Assembly (NCBI RefSeq): GCF_963877135.1
Contig: NZ_CAWNSW010000155.1
Location: forward strand, 49,039 to 113,038
DNA: 64,000 bases
Direction of reading: 5' to 3'
Origin: Stenomitos frigidus_A
GTDB taxonomy: Bacteria > Cyanobacteriota > Cyanobacteriia > Leptolyngbyales > Leptolyngbyaceae
The notes below the pieces were generated by a model, which had not been told where the DNA came from, did no database searches, and saw only the letters and a program-made list of their open reading frames with translations. Made by a program: the position numbers and the translations under genes. Below, in pieces: positions 54,277-63,745 of this stretch; positions within the stretch are counted from its first letter, which is position 1, and each line of letters starts with the position of its first letter.

Positions 54277-55074
54277 ATGACTGATGCTTCTCCATCAACA
54301 TCGGTACCTGTCGTTCCGCCGACTCCCCCGGATGTCGACCTTACGCAACAGGTGCGTTTTCGCAGTGAAGGGGGCAAACTGCTGTTACTTTTGCCACCCG
54401 AAGGGGATGATGACCAGTCCAACACGTCCTTTCGCTGGACTGAAGTTTGGCAGCAATTGAAACAGCGGCTAGATGCAGGCGAACGCTTCTGGCAGTCTGA
54501 AACAACTGTGCACTTAATCGCTCGCGATCGCCTGTTAGACGGACGACAACTCCAAACGATCGCGGATGCCCTTACCGAAGCCCAACTTCAGCTCAAACGG
54601 GTTTACACGAGCCGCCGCCAAACTGCCGTCGCTGCTGCGACCGCTGGCTACTCCGTTGAGCAGCAAGCCTCGATTTCGCATCTAAATCAGCCGACGCAAG
54701 AAATTGCGCAGGCTATGGCAGAACCGCTGTATTTAGAAACCACGCTGCGATCGGGGGCTGACATTCATCACAACGGTACAGTCATCATTCTGGGCGATGT
54801 CAACGCAGGTAGCGCGGTTGTCGCAGAAGGCGACATCTTAGTCTGGGGGCGTCTGCGCGGCGTTGCCCATGCTGGCTCCAAAGGCAATGCTCGCTGCCTG
54901 ATTATGGCCATGCAAATGGAGCCAACCCAGCTTCGCATTGCCGACTTTGTCGCCAGACCCCCTGAAACGCCCCCAATTCAGTACCATCCTGAAGTGGCCT
55001 ATGTCACACCTCAGGCCACCATTCGCATTGCTAGAGCTGCTGACTTTCATCGAGGCGGTAAGGATCAGGAGTGA
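54277..55074 (+). CDS. minC: septum site-determining protein MinC
   Basis: 265 residues. A proline-rich start and an N-terminal FtsZ-interacting domain (FRWTEVWQQLKQRLDAGERF) are followed by the C-terminal beta-helix (TTLRSGADIHHNGTVIILGD, LVWGRLRGVAHAGSKGNARC). With MinD it blocks FtsZ polymerisation away from midcell. minD follows only after 507 bp, unusual for min operons. Confidence 0.95.
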   Translation: MTDASPSTSVPVVPPTPPDVDLTQQVRFRSEGGKLLLLLPPEGDDDQSNTSFRWTEVWQQLKQRLDAGERFWQSETTVHLIARDRLLDGRQLQTIADALTEAQLQLKRVYTSRRQTAVAAATAGYSVEQQASISHLNQPTQEIAQAMAEPLYLETTLRSGADIHHNGTVIILGDVNAGSAVVAEGDILVWGRLRGVAHAGSKGNARCLIMAMQMEPTQLRIADFVARPPETPPIQYHPEVAYVTPQATIRIARAADFHRGGKDQE

Positions 55075-55581
55075 GTTTTGCCTTGAGTGAGCAGTCAGCG
55101 ATAAGTTTTCTTCTACAAGCTGAAAACGCTTTGAGGAGATTCCTAGTCAACCAAAGATCCGTAGGAGCAGGTTTGATACAAGCTTAACGGCTAGAGAAAA
55201 AGACTCTAGCAAAAACTGCCCCCACCCAACAGTAAATTTTCTTGAGCATCTCCTTCGTCGTCAGGGGCCTCTGCCTTATGCCTCCTTCAAAAATCCCCTC
55301 TTTTAGCTTCTCTGCAAGGCTTTTTCTGATACTGTGATCAAAATGTAGTGTACGGAGTATAAGCATAGTTAGTTTCGGTATAGTTAGGACACTTTAGAAT
55401 CTAAGCAGTCCCAACATTGAAAGATGGAACTTTAGCCTCTTAGCATTTCAGTTAGGCAGTCAAGCAAGGTCTCAGAATCAAATCTGAGTCCATAGTCTTT
55501 GGAGTACATGGTCTAAAGGCTATCGTTCAACCTCATCTAGCATTCAGTTTGTTGTCCCCCTCGTTATTTACCGCCGATTTC
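55075..55581. other. 507-bp gap between minC and minD
   Basis: No supported protein. A short STRR trace (GAGCAGTCAGCGATAAG) lies at the left; a GTCTCAGA...TCTGAGTC hairpin is near 55470-55490. Its length suggests minD-minE have their own promoter. Confidence 0.45.
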
Positions 55582-56388
55582 ATGAGTCGCATTATTGTTG
55601 TTACATCTGGCAAGGGAGGCGTGGGTAAAACTACTACCACCGCCAACCTGAGCATGACGCTAGCGCGGCGAGGTCGTAAGGTTGCTGTAGTGGATGCCGA
55701 TTTTGGTCTTCGCAACCTGGATTTACTCCTGGGCTTAGAAAATCGCGTTGTCTATACTGCCATTGATGTTTTGTCGGGTCAGTGCCGTTTAGAGCAGGCA
55801 CTTGTGAAAGATAAGCGACAGCCTAATTTAGTCTTGCTACCAGCGGCACAAAACCGGACTAAAGATGCCGTTAACCCTGACCAGATGAAGCAACTGGTGA
55901 CGACGCTGGCACAAACCTATGAATATGTGTTTGTTGATTGTCCTGCAGGTATTGAGATGGGGTTTCAGAATGCGATCGCCGCTGCGAAAGAAGCCATCAT
56001 TGTGACCACGCCAGAAATCGCTGCTGTGCGTGACGCCGATCGCGTCGTTGGGTTGCTCGAAGCCAGTAACATCAAGAAAATTCAGCTAGTCGTCAACCGT
56101 ATCCGCCCTGCGATGGTGCAAGCAAACGACATGATGACAGTTGAGGATGTGCAAGAAATTCTGGCGATTCCTCTCATTGGTGTGGTGCCTGACGATGAGC
56201 GGGTCATTGTCTCCACCAATAAAGGTGAGCCATTGGTGCTGTCAGAAACGCCGTCTCTTGCAGGGAGTGCCTTCAACAATATTGCTCGAAGGCTCGAAGG
56301 CGAAAAAGTCGAGTTTCTCGATTTGACCGTTAACAATGACAGCTTCTTTGACAAGCTCCGCAAAGTTTTGAATAAGAAGATTTTTTAG
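55582..56388 (+). CDS. minD: septum site-determining ATPase MinD
   Basis: 268 residues from ATG 55582 (MSRIIVVTSGKGGVGKTTTT), the deviant Walker A of ParA/MinD ATPases. DADFGLRNLDLLLGLENRVV follows, and a C-terminal amphipathic membrane anchor (FFDKLRKVLNKKIF). The 11 upstream in-frame codons are not taken as protein. MinD-ATP binds the membrane and recruits MinC; MinE drives its release. Confidence 0.97.
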   Translation: MSRIIVVTSGKGGVGKTTTTANLSMTLARRGRKVAVVDADFGLRNLDLLLGLENRVVYTAIDVLSGQCRLEQALVKDKRQPNLVLLPAAQNRTKDAVNPDQMKQLVTTLAQTYEYVFVDCPAGIEMGFQNAIAAAKEAIIVTTPEIAAVRDADRVVGLLEASNIKKIQLVVNRIRPAMVQANDMMTVEDVQEILAIPLIGVVPDDERVIVSTNKGEPLVLSETPSLAGSAFNNIARRLEGEKVEFLDLTVNNDSFFDKLRKVLNKKIF

Positions 56389-56391
56389 TAG

Positions 56392-56545
56392 AAGTGAGAG
56401 GTGGGAGGTGAGAGGTGAGAGGGGTCAGAATCAACTCAAAGCTTAGAACTCAAAACTTTTCCTTCCTCATCCTTAATCCCTCCTCTCGTTCTTCCAACTC
56501 AAAACTTTTCCTTACCCCTCACTCCTTACTCCTCACCTCCCTACC
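56392..56545. repeat. STRR block between minD and minE
   Basis: GAGAGGTGGGAGGTGAGAGG-type units, AACTCAAAACTTTTCCTT units (twice), and CTCACTCCTTACTCCTCACC. It displaces minE from the minD stop by 167 bp, where min operons normally have only a few bases. Confidence 0.8.
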
Positions 56546-56555
56546 CCCTTGCTCC

Positions 56556-56897
56556 ATGTTGATTGAACTTCTTGAACGCCTGTTTGCTCGTCCCGGTGAC
56601 AACAGCCGCAACCAAGTGAAAAACCGTCTGAAGCTGGTTTTGGCGCACGATCGCACCGATATTCCGCCTCAAGCGCTAGAAGCGATGCGAAAGGAAATTC
56701 TTGAAGTGGTCTCTCGCTATGTGGAGCTTGATACGGAAGGCATGGAGTTTGCGCTCGAAAACAGCGATCGTACGACTGCACTGATTGCCAATTTGCCCAT
56801 TCGTCGCGTTCGGCCCACACCTGAGCCACTGCCAACTCAGCTAGTTGAGCTGACCAAAACTGAAACTACGACCACAGAATCCATCGCTTTAGAGTAG
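56556..56897 (+). CDS. minE: cell division topological specificity factor MinE
   Basis: 113 residues from ATG 56556 (MLIELLERLFARPGDNSRNQ): membrane-targeting helix, MinD-binding NRLKLVLAHDRTDI and topology domain (LEAMRKEILEVVSRYVELD), with a TE-rich tail. The in-frame extension to 56415 is translated repeat DNA and is rejected. It stimulates MinD ATPase and places the division site. Confidence 0.95.
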   Translation: MLIELLERLFARPGDNSRNQVKNRLKLVLAHDRTDIPPQALEAMRKEILEVVSRYVELDTEGMEFALENSDRTTALIANLPIRRVRPTPEPLPTQLVELTKTETTTTESIALE

Positions 56898-56947
56898 GGT
56901 CATCGCAGTGCAATGCCCCTACTCCCTACTCTCCACTCCCTTTTCCC

Positions 56948-57814
56948 GTGATCACTGGCAAAACTAAGCTATTAGGTGTCATCGGTGCACCGATCGCTCA
57001 TTCTCTGTCGCCCATCATGCATAATGCGGCGATCGCTCATCTTGGTTTAGACTACGTTTATCTACCGTTTTTGGTGCAACCAGAGCACCTTCAGCAAGCG
57101 ATCGATGGCTTTGCTGCTATTGGCTTGCAGGGCTTTAATATCACTATTCCCCACAAGCAAGCGATCGTCCCTTTGCTGACGGAGGTAACGCCGACCGCTC
57201 AGGCGATTGGTGCTGTTAACACTGTATGGCGTACGGAAAACGGCTGGAGTGGCACCAACACCGATGTCGCTGGTTTCCTAAAGCCACTCCAAGACGAACC
57301 GCGCGATTGGAGCCAGACGACAGCCGTTATTTTAGGCAACGGTGGTGCGGCCAGAGCAGTCGTCGCAGGCTGTGCGCAACTGGGCTGTGCTGCTATTCAG
57401 GTGGTCGGGCGCGATGCTCACAAGCTAGACGCCTTTCTGCACAGTTGGGTTGGCTCCTCTCTTGGCGTCAATCTACAAGTTCACACCTGGACGCATTTGC
57501 GGAACCTTTTGCCTCACGCTGGGTTGCTCGTTAATACAACACCGATTGGTATGTCGCCTCACATCGAACGATCGCCACTCAGCCCAGAAGAGGCTGACCT
57601 TCTGGTGCCCACGCTCATCGCCTACGACCTGATCTATACCCCCAATCCCACCGTTTTTCTGCAACAGGCAACCGATCGGGGCGCGATCGCGATCGACGGC
57701 TTAGAAATGCTGGTGCAGCAAGGTGCTGCCGCCTTAGAAATCTGGCTACAGCAGCATGTTCCAGTCGATGTCATGCGGCGATCGCTCCAACAGCACCTGG
57801 GTTTAGGCTCATAG
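56948..57814 (+). CDS. aroE: shikimate dehydrogenase
   Basis: 288 residues from GTG 56948. Substrate site APIAHSLSPIMHNAAI, catalytic Lys in FNITIPHKQ, Asp in GTNTDVAGF, NADP loop LGNGGAARAVVAG. It reduces 3-dehydroshikimate with NADPH in aromatic amino acid synthesis. It starts about 50 bp after minE on the same strand and may share its transcript. Confidence 0.96.
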   Translation: MITGKTKLLGVIGAPIAHSLSPIMHNAAIAHLGLDYVYLPFLVQPEHLQQAIDGFAAIGLQGFNITIPHKQAIVPLLTEVTPTAQAIGAVNTVWRTENGWSGTNTDVAGFLKPLQDEPRDWSQTTAVILGNGGAARAVVAGCAQLGCAAIQVVGRDAHKLDAFLHSWVGSSLGVNLQVHTWTHLRNLLPHAGLLVNTTPIGMSPHIERSPLSPEEADLLVPTLIAYDLIYTPNPTVFLQQATDRGAIAIDGLEMLVQQGAAALEIWLQQHVPVDVMRRSLQQHLGLGS

Positions 57815-57819
57815 TCTCC

Positions 57820-58620
57820 TCAAAAGCCCTTCAATCCCGCATCGCCAACGCCTGTAAACATAATCCACGACAGGAAAAAGTCGGAAATAATAATCGCAAG
57901 GATGCTCGTGACCACAGAGGTCGTGGTCGATTGACCAACGCCCTTTGCACCGCCGCTGGTCGTTAAACCCCAGCTACAGCCGATGATCGCGATCAACGCA
58001 CCGAAGATCACCCCCTTAATGGGCCCTGCGCAGATATCCCACACGCTCATCAGGTCGTGGGCAGACGAGAGAAACACACTGGTGGGCATATCGTACATTT
58101 GGCTGGCAATGAGTACACCGCCAGCCATACCCGTAAAAAAAGAGAGGATGGCTAATCCCGGTAGCATCATAATGCAGGCAACCACGCGTGGCACCACCAG
58201 GTAATCGACCGGATCGGTTTTCAACATGTAAAGGGCATCAATTTGCTCAGAAACCCGCATGGTACCGAGTTCTGCTGCAAAGGCAGAACCCACACGTCCT
58301 GCAACGACAACAGCGGTCAAAATGGGCGAGAGTTCACGGGAGAGCGCGATCGCCAAAATCCCCCCCACAGCCGACCCTGCTCCTAAGCGCAGGAATTCTC
58401 GCGACACTTGAATAGTAAAGACCATGCCAATAAAGGCAGCCGTGATCAAAACAATAGACAGCGATTGCGGACCCACAATTTTCATTTGTTCAATCGTGTT
58501 GCGGCGATCGATTTTACCTGTCAGCACATGATAGACGACCCGTCCACCCAGCAACACCGCTGCTTTCAGCCGTTGGTTCCATGCTTCCCAAGACGAGAGC
58601 GTGTCATTCATCGGAAACAC
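57820..58620 (-). CDS. mlaE: MlaE-family ABC transporter permease
   Basis: A 266-residue membrane permease: MKIVGPQSLSIVLITAAFIG, ALSRELSPILTAVVVAGRVG, SAFAAELGTMRVSEQIDALY and VVPRVVACIMMLPGLAILSF are diagnostic of the MlaE/YrbE/TGD1 group. It moves phospholipid between envelope membranes with an ATPase and an MCE protein, neither adjacent here. Convergent with aroE, 5 bp between stops. Confidence 0.92.
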   Translation of the reverse strand: MFPMNDTLSSWEAWNQRLKAAVLLGGRVVYHVLTGKIDRRNTIEQMKIVGPQSLSIVLITAAFIGMVFTIQVSREFLRLGAGSAVGGILAIALSRELSPILTAVVVAGRVGSAFAAELGTMRVSEQIDALYMLKTDPVDYLVVPRVVACIMMLPGLAILSFFTGMAGGVLIASQMYDMPTSVFLSSAHDLMSVWDICAGPIKGVIFGALIAIIGCSWGLTTSGGAKGVGQSTTTSVVTSILAIIISDFFLSWIMFTGVGDAGLKGF

Positions 58621-58707
58621 CAGTAAAAATTATCTGAATCATACTCTCTACCCGCTTCCAGTGAGACGAGTGAGGAAAGACACTCAACTCACTACTACTA
58701 CAGCCTC

Positions 58708-59472
58708 TTACCACAGCACAGAAGGAAGCGGCTGCTGGCTGCTGATATAGGTTTGATAGCCATTGTTATAGCCGTTAGTGTAAGCTCGCTGTTCGGCATT
58801 ATTGACCAAGCCTAGAAGAGTAATACCCCGATTTGTATCTTGTGGAAAATTGGATTGAGCATCGTTGTAACCGTCGTTGTAGCCTTGTTGCCTGACTTGA
58901 GCAAGCTGCTGAGGAGGAAGAGTCGGCGCGGGTGTTGGTGACGGCTGCCGTTGATAGCCATTGTTATAAGCGGTGGTGTAAATGCGGATTTCAGTGGGAT
59001 CTGTTAGCCCTAGGGCTGTAATGCCCTGGCCTGGGTTAGCATCAAAACCAGACTGTGCAGTACTCAAGCCATCCTGGCGACCGCGCCGCTGTAGTTCAGC
59101 TTTACGATCGGGTGAAATTGATCCTGTCGGTGGCGGTGGCGGCGAAATTGTGGTCACTGAATCGTAACCACGATAATATTCTTGCCGATAGATTTGTTGG
59201 TCGGCGGCTGAAAAGCCTAACTGCGGGAGCCATCGATCGGGATTACGCGGATCGCTTATGGTCGCGTCTCCATAACCATCGCTATAGCCTCTCGACGCGG
59301 GTGTTTCACCGGCTGCTAAACGCTGAGATGTCGCTGTTGGTGCAGTCGTTTTTTGAGCCGTGTTGAAGCTCGCACTTCGCGGCGAGTTCCCAGCGGGTGA
59401 GGTGGCGATCGGAGTACTGCAACCAGAGACGAGGCAGAGCGCAAACGAGAGAACGGCAATCCTGATCAACAT
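58708..59472 (-). CDS. lipoprotein with GYxDGYxDA-type repeats
   Basis: About 254 residues from ATG 59472. Lipoprotein signal with lipobox LVSGC (MLIRIAVLSFALCLVSGCST), then repeats with the core GYSDGYGDA, GRQDGLSTAQ, GYNDGYNDAQ, each followed by a RGITLLGL-like strand and YNNGYQ. The Gly/Tyr/Asp periodicity suggests a surface-exposed repeat fold. No known function. Upstream start at 59505 is less likely. Confidence 0.7.
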   Translation of the reverse strand: MLIRIAVLSFALCLVSGCSTPIATSPAGNSPRSASFNTAQKTTAPTATSQRLAAGETPASRGYSDGYGDATISDPRNPDRWLPQLGFSAADQQIYRQEYYRGYDSVTTISPPPPPTGSISPDRKAELQRRGRQDGLSTAQSGFDANPGQGITALGLTDPTEIRIYTTAYNNGYQRQPSPTPAPTLPPQQLAQVRQQGYNDGYNDAQSNFPQDTNRGITLLGLVNNAEQRAYTNGYNNGYQTYISSQQPLPSVLW

Positions 59473-59698
59473 TAGTTCCTTTGATGGGTCATTTAAGCAG
59501 CCCAACCCTGGAGCGAAAGGGAGCGCACTACCTAAAGTGGCGGCACTGTTAGTTCCAAAGTCTCAGAATCGACAATCAAATCAAGATTGCAAATCCTTTA
59601 ATGCTTATATATTCCACTAAGCAAGCATTTTTTGAACGAAAATTTTGCGGTTTGCACGATCGCTCAGCACCAAAAAGCCTAAAACGAATGATCGCACG

Positions 59699-60001
59699 TC
59701 AATGCAATAGATTTGGAGCCGCTTGTTTCACCAGATCAAAAAGGCCATCCGCAATAAACTGAACGGCGATCGCCAGCATAAAAAAGCCCAGCACTCGATT
59801 AAGCGCACCTAATCCATGGCTGCCAGCCCGTTTTGCTAACGGCTCTCCCAAAATGAGACAGAGATACAACATCAAACCCAGCAGCACAATGCCAAAAAGA
59901 CAACCGATGTAGTCACCCATCTCAGTTGTGCGTTCGGACATGCCAATGACTACCCCGATCGCACCAGGCCCACTAATCAGGGGAAGGGCGTATGACTCCA
60001 C
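59699..60001 (-). pseudogene. MarC-family membrane protein, N-terminal half missing
   Basis: 100 residues starting ESYALPLISGPGAIGVVIG and ending RVLGFFMLAIAVQFIADGL, the C-terminal half of MarC (UPF0056). An in-frame TGA lies two codons upstream, and no sign of the N-terminal 90-100 residues is seen in the 50 bp before the next gene. Likely a deletion remnant; transport function is improbable. Confidence 0.75.
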
Positions 60002-60051
60002 TAATCACCATGTCTATACAGGCAAAGCCTTGTCGCTACACTACACGCTTT

Positions 60052-60291
60052 TTACGTCCAATCGTAAACAACCTCTCCGCTCGCAACCTTCTCGTGAATC
60101 AGTTCCCGGACTAAATCCAGCTCTTCCGCGCTGACCTTGCCATTGGACCAAATGATGGCTTTGATCGTTTGCATTTCCTGAGCGGTCAATTTACCATCTG
60201 CGATCGCTCGTTCGATCGTACTTCTCAGCTTTTCCAGGTGTTTAGCATCGTCAAGTGGGTGTGCGGGCTTGTTGGAGTATTCAGTTTCCAT
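60052..60291 (-). CDS. small soluble helical protein, unknown function
   Basis: 79 residues (METEYSNKPAHPLDDAKHLE), with helices LRSTIERAIADGKLTAQEMQ and KVSAEELDLVRELIHEKV. The paired DGKLTxxE and NGKVSxEE segments look like an EF-hand/TerB-type internal repeat. A strong AGGAGG site precedes the ATG. A real gene by context and spacing; function unknown. Confidence 0.65.
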   Translation of the reverse strand: METEYSNKPAHPLDDAKHLEKLRSTIERAIADGKLTAQEMQTIKAIIWSNGKVSAEELDLVRELIHEKVASGEVVYDWT

Positions 60292-60640
60292 GTGCAGTTC
60301 CTCCTAAGACAGGGAGCGTGAGGCATTGATCGTGATCATAAACGTCCTGTCTTCATACTGGTATACCGTTTTCAGCAAGGTTTCAGGCATTTCCGCTATC
60401 AGCGGTTAGCTATCAGCTATCAGCCATCAGCTATCAGCGGTCAGCTATCAGCGGTCAGTTATCAGCGGTCAGCGGTCAGTGGTCAGCAACCGACTATAAA
60501 ACAGAGCTGTCCGCTGCTCGTACCTCCCGCCTCCTGTCTCCTGCCTTCTCTCCACAATCCGTACCACAGACGACATCATTGTGCCCACTCTACAGATAAT
60601 GATGGAACATCTACATCGCTTTATTGCCGGCTAAGCTCCC
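60292..60640. other. intergenic region with STRR array before the amine oxidase
   Basis: No gene. Consists mainly of the heptamer array 60395-60490 and a pyrimidine-rich tail (CTCCCGCCTCCTGTCTCCTG). The amine oxidase promoter must lie in the last 100 bp or the repeat. Confidence 0.5.
60395..60490. repeat. CAGCTAT/CAGCGGT heptamer array
   Basis: About thirteen 7-bp units, mainly CAGCTAT, CAGCGGT and CAGTTAT, in one direction. Same family as the blocks beside pfkB and hpnK. Confidence 0.9.
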
Positions 60641-62575
60641 ATGACTATCTCTCCCTCGATCGCACCCAATAGCACTCAACCCGTGCTTCATCCGCTTGAA
60701 CCGCTGACACCCGAGGAAGTGCAAACAGCTGTGGCAATTGTGCGATCGGAACGTCATCTGAGCCAGCAGTTTCGCTTCCCGACGGTCACTTTGAACGAGC
60801 CACCAAAAAGCGTTGTACTCAGCTTCAAGCCGGGTGATTCTGTGCCGCGTGAAGTGTTTCTGGTGCTGTTGGACAACGAAACAGGCAAAACGTATGAGGC
60901 GATCGTGGATCTCAACCAGAAAACTGTTCGCTCCTGGCAGCACATCCCAGACGTACAGCCAAATATTATGGCGGATGAGTTGGCAGAATGTGAGATCGCC
61001 GTTAAAGCCCATCCAGAGTTTCAGGCTGCCCTGGCAAAACGGGGCATTACCAATCTGTCGTTAGTGGTCATCGATCCCTGGGCGATCGGTCACTTTGGGT
61101 TTGCCGACGAAATGGGTCAGCGGCTATCACGCTGCATCTGTTATCTCCGGGCAGTGGCAAATGGTAACTTTTACTCATGTCCGATCGATGGTTTAGTGCC
61201 CGTCGTCGACCTGAATAAAATGCAGGTTCTACGCATTGACGATCTGGGCATAATGCCTGTACCCCCTGATCCGGGCGAATATGCCCCTGCCTTTATCCCC
61301 AAATGGCGTGATGACATCAAACCTTTGAACATCACGCAGCCTGAGGGCGCTAGCTTTGAGGTCAATGGACACCATATTCGCTGGCAGAAGTGGCAGATGC
61401 GGCTTGGGTTTACGCCACGTGAAGGTCTGGTGCTCTATACCGTGAGCTACGACGATGACGGCAACGTGCGCCCGATTATGTACCGGGCATCGATGGCAGA
61501 GATGGTGGTGCCCTATGGCGATCCCCGCCCCCAGCACTACCGCAAAAATGCCTTTGATCTGGGCGAACATGGTGTGGGCTTGCTGGCAAACTCACTCAAG
61601 CTGGGCTGCGATTGCCTGGGCGAAATTTATTATTTTGACGCCGTCCTTACGGACAGTCGCGGTGAGGTTGCCATTACCGAAAATGCCGTTTGCTTGCACG
61701 AAGAAGATTACGGCATGTTGTGGAAGCATACCGACTGGCGCTTGGATGCGGTCGAAGTTCGACGATCGCGCCGCTTAGTCCTGTCCTTTATTGCCACGGT
61801 TGATAACTATGAGTACGGCTTTTTCTGGTACTTTTACCAGGACGGCACCATTCAATACGAAATCAAGCTCACGGGCATTTTGCTCTGTGGTGCGCTCGGT
61901 GACAACGCCAAATACGGCACGATCGTCGCTCCAGAACTCAACGCCCTCAACCATCAGCACTTTTTCAACATGCGGCTGGATATGGACATTGACGGTCAGC
62001 CCAACTCTGTTTACGAAGTGAATACCCACGCCGAACCAATGGGAGAAAGCAATCCCTATGGGAACGCCTTCTATGCTGAATCAACGCTATTAGCCACCGA
62101 GCAAGCGGCTCAACGCATTGTTGATCCCCTGGCTGGACGCTATTGGAAAGTCGTCAATCCAAATGTCCACAACCGTCTGGGTCAACCCGTCGGTTACAAG
62201 CTGATTCCGGGCGATACCATTCTGCCGTTTGCCCATCCCGAATCGCCGATTCTTAAGCGGGCAGGCTTTATGACCAAGCATTTGTGGGTTACACCGTATC
62301 ATGCCGATGAGCGCTATCCCGCTGGTAAATACCCCAACCAGCACCCCGGTGGTGAAGGGTTGCCGAAATGGACGCAAGCCGACCGTGCGATCGACAATAC
62401 TGATGTCGTCGTCTGGTACACGTTCGGACACCATCACATCCCTCGCCCAGAAGATTGGCCTGTAATGCCCACTGCCTACAGCGGTTTCACCTTAAAGCCG
62501 ATCGGCTTTTTTGCTGCCAGCCCTGCTCTGGATGTGCCACCAAGTCAACCCAAAACGGGGCATTGCCACAGCTGA
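60641..62575 (+). CDS. copper-containing primary amine oxidase
   Basis: 644 residues of the short, eukaryote-like copper amine oxidase type. The TPQ cofactor tyrosine is Y390 in VDNYEYGF; copper ligands H438 and H440 in NHQHFFNMRLDMDIDG, with a third His in the late FGHHHIPRPEDWPVMP; the catalytic base Asp is in YYFDAVLTDS. It oxidises primary amines to aldehydes, releasing ammonia and H2O2. No signal peptide is evident, so a cytoplasmic location is likely. All key residues are present. Confidence 0.95.
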   Translation: MTISPSIAPNSTQPVLHPLEPLTPEEVQTAVAIVRSERHLSQQFRFPTVTLNEPPKSVVLSFKPGDSVPREVFLVLLDNETGKTYEAIVDLNQKTVRSWQHIPDVQPNIMADELAECEIAVKAHPEFQAALAKRGITNLSLVVIDPWAIGHFGFADEMGQRLSRCICYLRAVANGNFYSCPIDGLVPVVDLNKMQVLRIDDLGIMPVPPDPGEYAPAFIPKWRDDIKPLNITQPEGASFEVNGHHIRWQKWQMRLGFTPREGLVLYTVSYDDDGNVRPIMYRASMAEMVVPYGDPRPQHYRKNAFDLGEHGVGLLANSLKLGCDCLGEIYYFDAVLTDSRGEVAITENAVCLHEEDYGMLWKHTDWRLDAVEVRRSRRLVLSFIATVDNYEYGFFWYFYQDGTIQYEIKLTGILLCGALGDNAKYGTIVAPELNALNHQHFFNMRLDMDIDGQPNSVYEVNTHAEPMGESNPYGNAFYAESTLLATEQAAQRIVDPLAGRYWKVVNPNVHNRLGQPVGYKLIPGDTILPFAHPESPILKRAGFMTKHLWVTPYHADERYPAGKYPNQHPGGEGLPKWTQADRAIDNTDVVVWYTFGHHHIPRPEDWPVMPTAYSGFTLKPIGFFAASPALDVPPSQPKTGHCHS

Positions 62576-62602
62576 CTATTTGTAGGAGCTTTACCTGTAA
62601 CG

Positions 62603-63622
62603 TCATTGCTGATAGTAAATCGGCGATCGTGCGGTTGAGAGTGAGGGCGCGATCTTTGATTCTGGGAGCGTTGAAAGCTGTCGCCCACCATCACGCGGCA
62701 GCAAAAATTCAACAAACCGCTGAATGGCTCTTAAGTACGATTGTGCTCCCGGTTGATAAAGCCTAACGTGCTCAGCACCAGCGATAAAAAAGAGTTGTTT
62801 GGGAGGAGGAGCAGCAGCATACAGCCGTTGGCTCATTTCAGGCGGAATTACGGAATCAGCCGTTCCATGCAAAAACAAAATAGGAATGCGGAGCGATCGC
62901 ACTTTAGAGAGCGAATCAAAGCGTTCTGTTAGCAGCCAATTCACAGGAAAGAAACGCAAAAACTGCCTACGCTCAACGACCTCAGACATTGATGTGAAGG
63001 AACTTTGCATAATTAACCCTTCTGCTTCAGGGTGCCTCACAGCCAGATCTAACGCGATCGCGCCTCCTAAAGACTCGCCATACAGCAAAATTTGCTCAGG
63101 CGGTAGATGACGGATCTCGCGAAGGTAAGACCAGGCAGCCTGACTGTCCTCATAAACTTGAGGCTCGGAAGGGAACAATCCTTCACTACGGCCATACCCC
63201 CGGTAGTCAACAACGAATACAGAAAAGCCGAGTTGGTGAAAGGCGGCAACTCTCGCAAGGTAGTTATAATCGCCCATGTTGCGGCCAACGCCACAGAAAT
63301 ACAGCATGACGTTTGGAGCAGACAGCACATTCGCTGGTTCACCAGGGATCACAGCATAGCGATCGTGCTTAGAGGGTGAGGGTATCCACCAACCGTGTAG
63401 TCGGTCATGAGAGCCCGCGATCGGTATCCAGACATCCTCATACGGCAAGTTAAAAGCTGTTGCATTGGGCAGCATCGCCAGTTCAGGCTTCGGGCGATAG
63501 AGCAGGTAGCGTTGCCCCAAAAAGAGCAAAATACAGGTTGAGATGTAAGCGATCGTAACTGAGCTAACCACAAACAACAGTTGTTTCCGTCCGTAAAACC
63601 GACTGTTTCTGCTACTAATCAT
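62603..63622 (-). CDS. membrane-anchored alpha/beta hydrolase
   Basis: 339 residues. An N-terminal TM helix (LLFVVSSVTIAYISTCILLF) anchors a serine hydrolase: nucleophile elbow LLYGESLGGAIAL, acid FLHGTADSVIP, and His in FIAGAEHVRLY. It resembles ABHD13/Bem46-type hydrolases (YRGYGRSEGLFPSE). Substrate unknown. Convergent with the amine oxidase, 27 bp between ends. Confidence 0.9.
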   Translation of the reverse strand: MISSRNSRFYGRKQLLFVVSSVTIAYISTCILLFLGQRYLLYRPKPELAMLPNATAFNLPYEDVWIPIAGSHDRLHGWWIPSPSKHDRYAVIPGEPANVLSAPNVMLYFCGVGRNMGDYNYLARVAAFHQLGFSVFVVDYRGYGRSEGLFPSEPQVYEDSQAAWSYLREIRHLPPEQILLYGESLGGAIALDLAVRHPEAEGLIMQSSFTSMSEVVERRQFLRFFPVNWLLTERFDSLSKVRSLRIPILFLHGTADSVIPPEMSQRLYAAAPPPKQLFFIAGAEHVRLYQPGAQSYLRAIQRFVEFLLPRDGGRQLSTLPESKIAPSLSTARSPIYYQQ

Positions 63623-63680
63623 TGCGATCGTTCTGACGCCTAACCACTGTAACCCTCAATGTACTGTAACCTTCCATGCA

Positions 63681-63712
63681 AAAAGCGCTCCCTCATATGA
63701 GGGAGCGCTTTT
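63681..63712 (-). terminator. Rho-independent terminator of psbA
   Basis: AAAAGCGCTCCCTCAT followed by its exact reverse complement ATGAGGGAGCGCTTTT, a 32-nt perfect palindrome. On the minus strand it ends in a run of five T. It starts 33 bp after the psbA stop. Confidence 0.92.
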
Positions 63713-63745
63713 CAATCAATCAATCAGACTTTCAAGCAGCCAGTA

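Noticed and set aside
55184..55366. Minus-strand 60-codon frame in the minC-minD gap
   Set aside because: No ribosome site and no recognisable features; judged chance.
56415..56555. Upstream in-frame extension of MinE by 47 codons
   Set aside because: Serine/leucine-rich translation of the repeat block; MinE proteins begin at the MLIELLERLF equivalent.
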